Below are positions 58,950 through 64,000 of a stretch of DNA of 64,000 nucleotides, piece after piece. Under the pieces are notes generated by a model, which was given only the letters and a program-made list of their open reading frames with translations, did no database searches and was not told the DNA's origin. This DNA is from Dioszegia crocea (Eukaryota > Basidiomycota > Tremellomycetes > Tremellales > Bulleribasidiaceae), in the NCBI GenBank assembly GCA_001600615.1, contig BCKK01000003.1, positions 1,474,181 to 1,538,180 on the forward strand, given 5' to 3'. A program made the translations under genes and the position numbers. How positions within the stretch are numbered: the stretch's first letter is position 1; each line of letters opens with the position of its first letter.

Positions 58950-59652
58950 TCATGCCCCTCCCCTATAATGTCAGCTTGAGCTTCTAGTACGAGCACAGCT
59001 CTCGCAATCAAGGCAGCGTACACTAGGATGTTGTTTCTGTGGATATCAGCGAAGTTCAATATAGGAAAAACACGGTTTCATCCCCTACTGCTGGAAATGA
59101 CTATCTAGTGGATTCCAGACTCACATGGGGATGTGAATGAGCTTAACGATGAATCCTATACTTCCCATAACCGCAAAACCCATGGCGATGGCGCGACAGA
59201 GCTGCAGGTACTCTTGAGACTGTGTCAGCATGACACCAGGGCGAAAAAAGGTTGAGACTTACCTATTTTGCTGGGTTTGGTACATCGGTTCACGAACTGC
59301 AGTGTCAGCGGGCCGTATTATTCTCGACGAGTACCTCAGCAGCAAGCTCGACGCGTTTCCACCATAGACCAGCCTCCTCATACGCCCCTTACTAGCCTCC
59401 AACGCAAGGGCATGCGACAGTCCATAATTCCGCCTGACGCAGATCTCCTCTCCCGCAATTCGCGCCATCCCACGTCCAAAAGTCGTACCTGAGGCTCCGT
59501 GCCTCCTTCTGACCTGCCGCCAACCACCAGTCGAAAGTATTCCAGCCGTGGCCCTCCCATAGGGCGAGCAATTCGAAACGCGAACGCACCTGTGTGCCCT
59601 CCTTAATGAAATCCCTCGGCAGGTCCGCAAAGTCCTTCATTCTTTCGGCCAT
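58950..59652 (-). CDS. SSS1: Sec61 gamma subunit of the ER translocon
   Basis: Only 70 aa from five exons (59590-59652, 59263-59296, 59125-59212, 59022-59036, 58950-58962). The sequence MKDFADLPRDFIKEGTQ, FVNRCTKPSK, EYLQLCRAIAMGFAVMGSIG, FIVKLIHIP, NNILVGGA is a full Sec61 gamma/SecE protein with one tail-anchor span. Exon 4 is 15 nt and the last coding exon 13 nt. Splicing the final intron (branch CTGAC, acceptor TAG) gives the family's usual NNILVGG end; without it the frame runs on for about 70 unrelated residues. Confidence 0.9.
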
Positions 59653-59897
59653 TTTCGCTGATGCTGATCGAGACGGCTAAGCGGGAATTTGAGGTGGTAT
59701 AGATGGTAAAAGGTATGCAATGCTGAGCTGGCTGTATGTATAGCTTGATTGACATGGATGACTTGCTGGAAGGGGGTGGTGGCAGGTTTGGTTCCGGCCA
59801 CATCCGTGCGTACTTTTTGGCAGAATTCCTCATTTTGGTGCATATGACCGATGCCCAGCCGATGCTGGGTGATGCATCGGAGAAAATGCATACATGA

Positions 59898-61155
<1,258 letters not shown>

Positions 61156-61425
61156 GTTCAGTAGATGCGTGATAGTATAGCTGGTCAGGCTTCAAGCATG
61201 TATTTTGGAAGACGATGATCGGAAAAATCAATCCGGATTCCGGATAATTTCCTGCGGATAAATGTCGGAGTGATTTCGGATCAGCAGGCCAATCCACGCT
61301 CATTTCACCTTGGCTATATGTCGAAGCGGGTATGTCGAAGCGGAGCCAGTCCAGTATATAAGAGAGGCTGCAAGACCGCCTGCGACCGCCCACTCATCTA
61401 CTACTCATAAACACTGAAGCGCACA
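61156..61425. promoter_or_regulatory. divergent COQ5 / beta-glucosidase promoter with TATA box
   Basis: 270 bp. TATATAAG at 61355-61362 lies 64 nt before the GH1 start. A 13 bp direct repeat (TATGTCGAAGCGG at 61317-61329 and 61331-61343) sits just upstream of it, and a CCAAT occurs near 61290. Confidence 0.55.
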
Positions 61426-63310
61426 ATGCCCTCTCCCGCAGAGCACATTCTATCCGATCCCAAATTGGCCGATGTCCTTCCCTCCTCATTCGCATATGGC
61501 TGCGCGTCCGCCTCGCACCAGATTGAAGGCCACATCTCTGCGGAAGGCAAGGGTGTCAATGTCTGGGATGTGATTCTGAAGGATAAGAAGGGTGAAAATG
61601 GAGAAGACGCCTGCAATTCTTACGAGCAATGGCAGGAGGATGTGGATTTGTTGAAGCAGTATGGGTGCAACACTTACCGATTCTCCATCAGTTGGGCCAG
61701 AATCTTCCCTGATGGTACGTATTCTACCTACCTTGCTGGAGCTCGACACATGCCAGCCGAGCGGCGACAGGCGTTACCTCCGGGTCGGCGCGTGTGTGGC
61801 GGTTTAGCTTCTCGATTTTGAGTGGGCCTAAGCTGATTCCTCAGGCGACTGCACCAAAGCAGCCAACGAAGCTGGGCTGAAGTACTATTCAACCCTCATC
61901 GATGCGCTGCTTGAAGCCAACATCCAGCCCGCCATCACCATCTTCCACTGGGACCACCCGCAAGCTCTCGAAGATAAGTACGGCAGCTTCAGTGATGAGC
62001 GTATCATCGATGACTTTGTTGGATTATCAAAGGTGCTCTTTGAGCGCTTGGGGGACCGCTGCCGCTTCTGGATTACGATCAACGAACCACACATCTTCAC
62101 CGCGTTCTCTAGCCTGACGTACATGAAGACTAGATGGGACAATGATTCATCCTACGGCAAGTGAGTCGTGTCCGAATTTCCGAATTAGTTCTATACTGAC
62201 CGCTTCCTCAGGCTAGCTCGAACTTTGCTCCTGTGCCACGCAAAGACTGTCGACCTGTACCGTCGCAGATTCCAGGCCGAGCAGAAGGGCACAATCGGCA
62301 TCACCTTTGTAAGCTCCTTCGCCTCGTCTAGTCTTCCCAGCTGATCAAACAGAACTGTGACTGGGCCGAACCTCTAGACGACTCGTCTGAGGCAAAAGAG
62401 GCAGCGCAGAACATCCGCCATCACGTTCTGAGCCTGGTACGTACTCTCCACGAGCTTGAAGCCCACCTCTGACGTCACAGTATGCCGATCCAATCTTCCT
62501 CGGCTCATGGCCCGAGTACATGAAGAAAGAGCAGGGCGAGGAAAATCTACAGTTCAGCGAAGAAGAGTGGAAGTTGGTTAAGGGTTCTTCGGAATTGTGA
62601 GCTTTCCCTGGTGTAGATCATGCCTTGTATTGAGAAAGGCGGCTGACAGACAGCTTCGGCCTGAATCACTACGGAACCTCCTACACGACCGGAAAGCGTC
62701 TCGATCGGTCCAAGGCGGATCCTTTCCGCGTAGGCTTCGGGCATTATGAGCAAGTGTACGAAAAGGACGGTAAGGTGATTGGGAACAAGGGACAGAACGG
62801 GCATCCATACGATGGTGAGCAGTAGTCTTCTACCCGCCCTCTGTCAACTCAGCTGATATTCAAGTACCATGGGGTTTCCGGAAATTGCTGCAGTACATTG
62901 CGGACCGATATACCCGCGCCGACAACCTCGCCATCTACATTACCGAGAACGGTTTCCCAATCCAGGACGAGGATCTCCTTACGCGCGAACAAGCAATCGA
63001 CGATATTCAGCGTCAGACATACTATGCTGGATATCTCAGGCAGCTATTTGAGGCTAGTAGAGATGACGGGATCAACATTGGCGGATACATGGCCTGGTCT
63101 TTGCTAGAGTGAGCTCGGTCCCCTTCAATACCCCAGGCCGAACGCTGGTTGGAAACCCGCTAATCGATTAGCAATCTCGAATGGCACAATGGTTACAAGC
63201 CAAGGTTCGGGATCACAATCGTGGATCGACAAGATGGGTTCAAGCGATATCCGAAAGATTCAGCATTCATGCTGAGGGATATCTTCCAGCATGTGATGCA
63301 GAAAAACTAG
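61426..63310 (+). CDS. GH1 beta-glucosidase
   Basis: A retaining glycoside hydrolase of family 1, roughly 480 aa, with no signal peptide, so probably intracellular. The N-terminus has SSFAYGCASASHQIEG and CNTYRFSISWARIFPDG. The acid/base Glu is in TINEPH, and the nucleophile Glu in ITENGF. FHWDHPQAL and MAWSLLDNLEWHNGY (substrate pocket) are also present, and it ends with the family's FGITIVDRQDGFKRYPKDSA. Eight or so short introns interrupt it. The TATA box 64 nt upstream supports this start. Confidence 0.92.
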
Positions 63311-63456
63311 GCTGTAGGGATATGTAAGGTGAAGAATTGGTATGCTGGAGTCAAATAGTATGCAGCAAAGATCTCAGCCAAGATACATTCCTGATGGCCT
63401 TAAAGCAGCATCGCAAATACAACGTTCTCGACTCCTGTTTCCGCATTGGCGTTCCA

Positions 63457-64000
63457 TCATCTAGGAGCCAGCGCAGCAACCATATCCGCGTCCCTTCGTC
63501 GTCTTTCTGCACGTTGTTGTGCCTGTGCGGTAGGGGTGCTACCCAGAGCTCGAGCCGTCTTGGCGAGGATGACAGCCAGTCGATTTGGCCTGACGGCGGC
63601 GTAGTTGCCTTGTCTTATCGAGGGTTCGAGGTAAGCCGCGACAGCATCGGAGAGGACGATGTTCAAAGTCTGACGGTATTAGCTGAGATCGGCGGCAAGA
63701 ACGTTCGCTGAGGTCCTCGCTTGATAACCAGACTCACCAATTTGATCTCGTCGAACACACGGTCCAAATCAGGTTTATCGAGGCGTTTGATTTCAGTCTC
63801 TATGAACGTCACGTCTGCCAAAACGCTCGACAGCGCGGCCTCATTAAGCTTTTGAACCTCTTTACCGCATAACGTAGCCTACCATTAGCCCATAGCCAAT
63901 ACGAGACTCACCATCAACCAAGTTTGAATGCTCTGCAGTGCACTAGCATAGGCGCGCGTCTTGACTTCCTCATTCAACCCGATCAACACCGAATCGACAT
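63457..64000 (-). CDS. probable exocyst subunit Sec15, C-terminal part (cut by the window edge)
   Basis: The 3' end of a gene that continues past 64000. Exons can be joined as (63912-64000), (about 63739-63877) and (63457-63673). The encoded C-terminus includes EVQKLNEAALSSVLADVTFI, LDRVFDEIKLTLNIVLSD, then AAYLEPSIRQGNYAAVRPNR and LAVILAKTARAL. That resembles the Sec15 end ('LLSD.W..YL.PS.R...Y..V.P...L..LEK'). Sec15 links the exocyst to the Rab Sec4. The tail is rich in Arg/Ala and ends ALAPR. Other tethering subunits with similar helices are possible. Confidence 0.6.

Noticed and set aside
58745..59059. 104 aa minus-strand frame near Sec61 gamma
   Set aside because: It begins inside Sec61 gamma and reads through its last intron; the spliced end NNILVGGA is the family end.

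Overview
The window is nuclear DNA of a basidiomycete fungus, most likely a Tremellomycetes yeast related to Cryptococcus, Kwoniella or Saitozyma. The evidence is very dense short introns (mostly 40-60 nt, GT..AG, with a CTGAC/CTAAT branch-like motif 5-15 nt before the AG), CT-rich leaders, short intergenic gaps and gene content such as a DUF6534-type membrane protein, a CPL1-like cysteine-rich secreted protein, Cactin and a fungal HNH protein. No transposon, rRNA, tRNA, CRISPR array or plasmid/phage feature could be supported. The taxon is inferred from these traits, not from a search.

Layout, left to right. 0-8.3 kb: MutY adenine glycosylase (+), a DUF6534-like multispan membrane protein (+), and an Rck2/Srk1-type stress kinase (+) with CRE-like sites upstream and in intron 1. 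8.5-14.3 kb: an SDR oxidoreductase (-), a CPL1-like secreted protein (+), and a GDP-fucose O-fucosyltransferase-like type II membrane protein (+). 14.5-18.5 kb: Cactin (-) and a mitochondrial b5-reductase/Cyc2-like flavoprotein (+) share a 170 bp divergent promoter. 18.9-28.3 kb: a small unknown protein (-), the CORVET tether subunit Vps3/TGFBRAP1 (-), and a secreted subtilase with a PA domain (-). 29.2-32.3 kb: tyrosyl-tRNA synthetase joined in frame to SAICAR synthetase (Ade1) on the minus strand. 32.7 kb: a small MLRQ/NDUFA4-like respiratory protein (+).

33.2-37.5 kb: three tandem minus-strand paralogues of an uncharacterised family, each about 300 aa with a PPAY motif and a duplicated module. 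37.8-42 kb: ESF1 rRNA-processing factor (+) and a small glycine-rich secreted repeat protein (+). 42.4-51.6 kb: a TEA/ATTS transcription factor (-) and Sec16 (+), divergent across 1.5 kb. 51.7-54.6 kb: an HNH protein (-) divergent from U1-70K (+). 55.7-58.2 kb: a sulfate permease (+). 58.9-61.2 kb: Sec61 gamma (-) and COQ5 (-). 61.4-63.3 kb: a GH1 beta-glucosidase (+). The right edge cuts a probable exocyst Sec15 gene (-).

Most genes are housekeeping and are not one pathway. Several belong to the secretory system (Sec16, Sec61 gamma, Vps3, probable Sec15), others to RNA processing (Cactin, U1-70K, ESF1) and mitochondria (COQ5, MLRQ-like, Cyc2-like). The observations most worth a second look are the TyrRS-Ade1 gene joined by a possibly leaky 50 nt intron, and the three-gene PPAY paralogue array, one member of which has a GC donor where its siblings have GT. 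Exon boundaries are inferred from splice motifs, reading frame and protein-family expectation; no transcript evidence was available.
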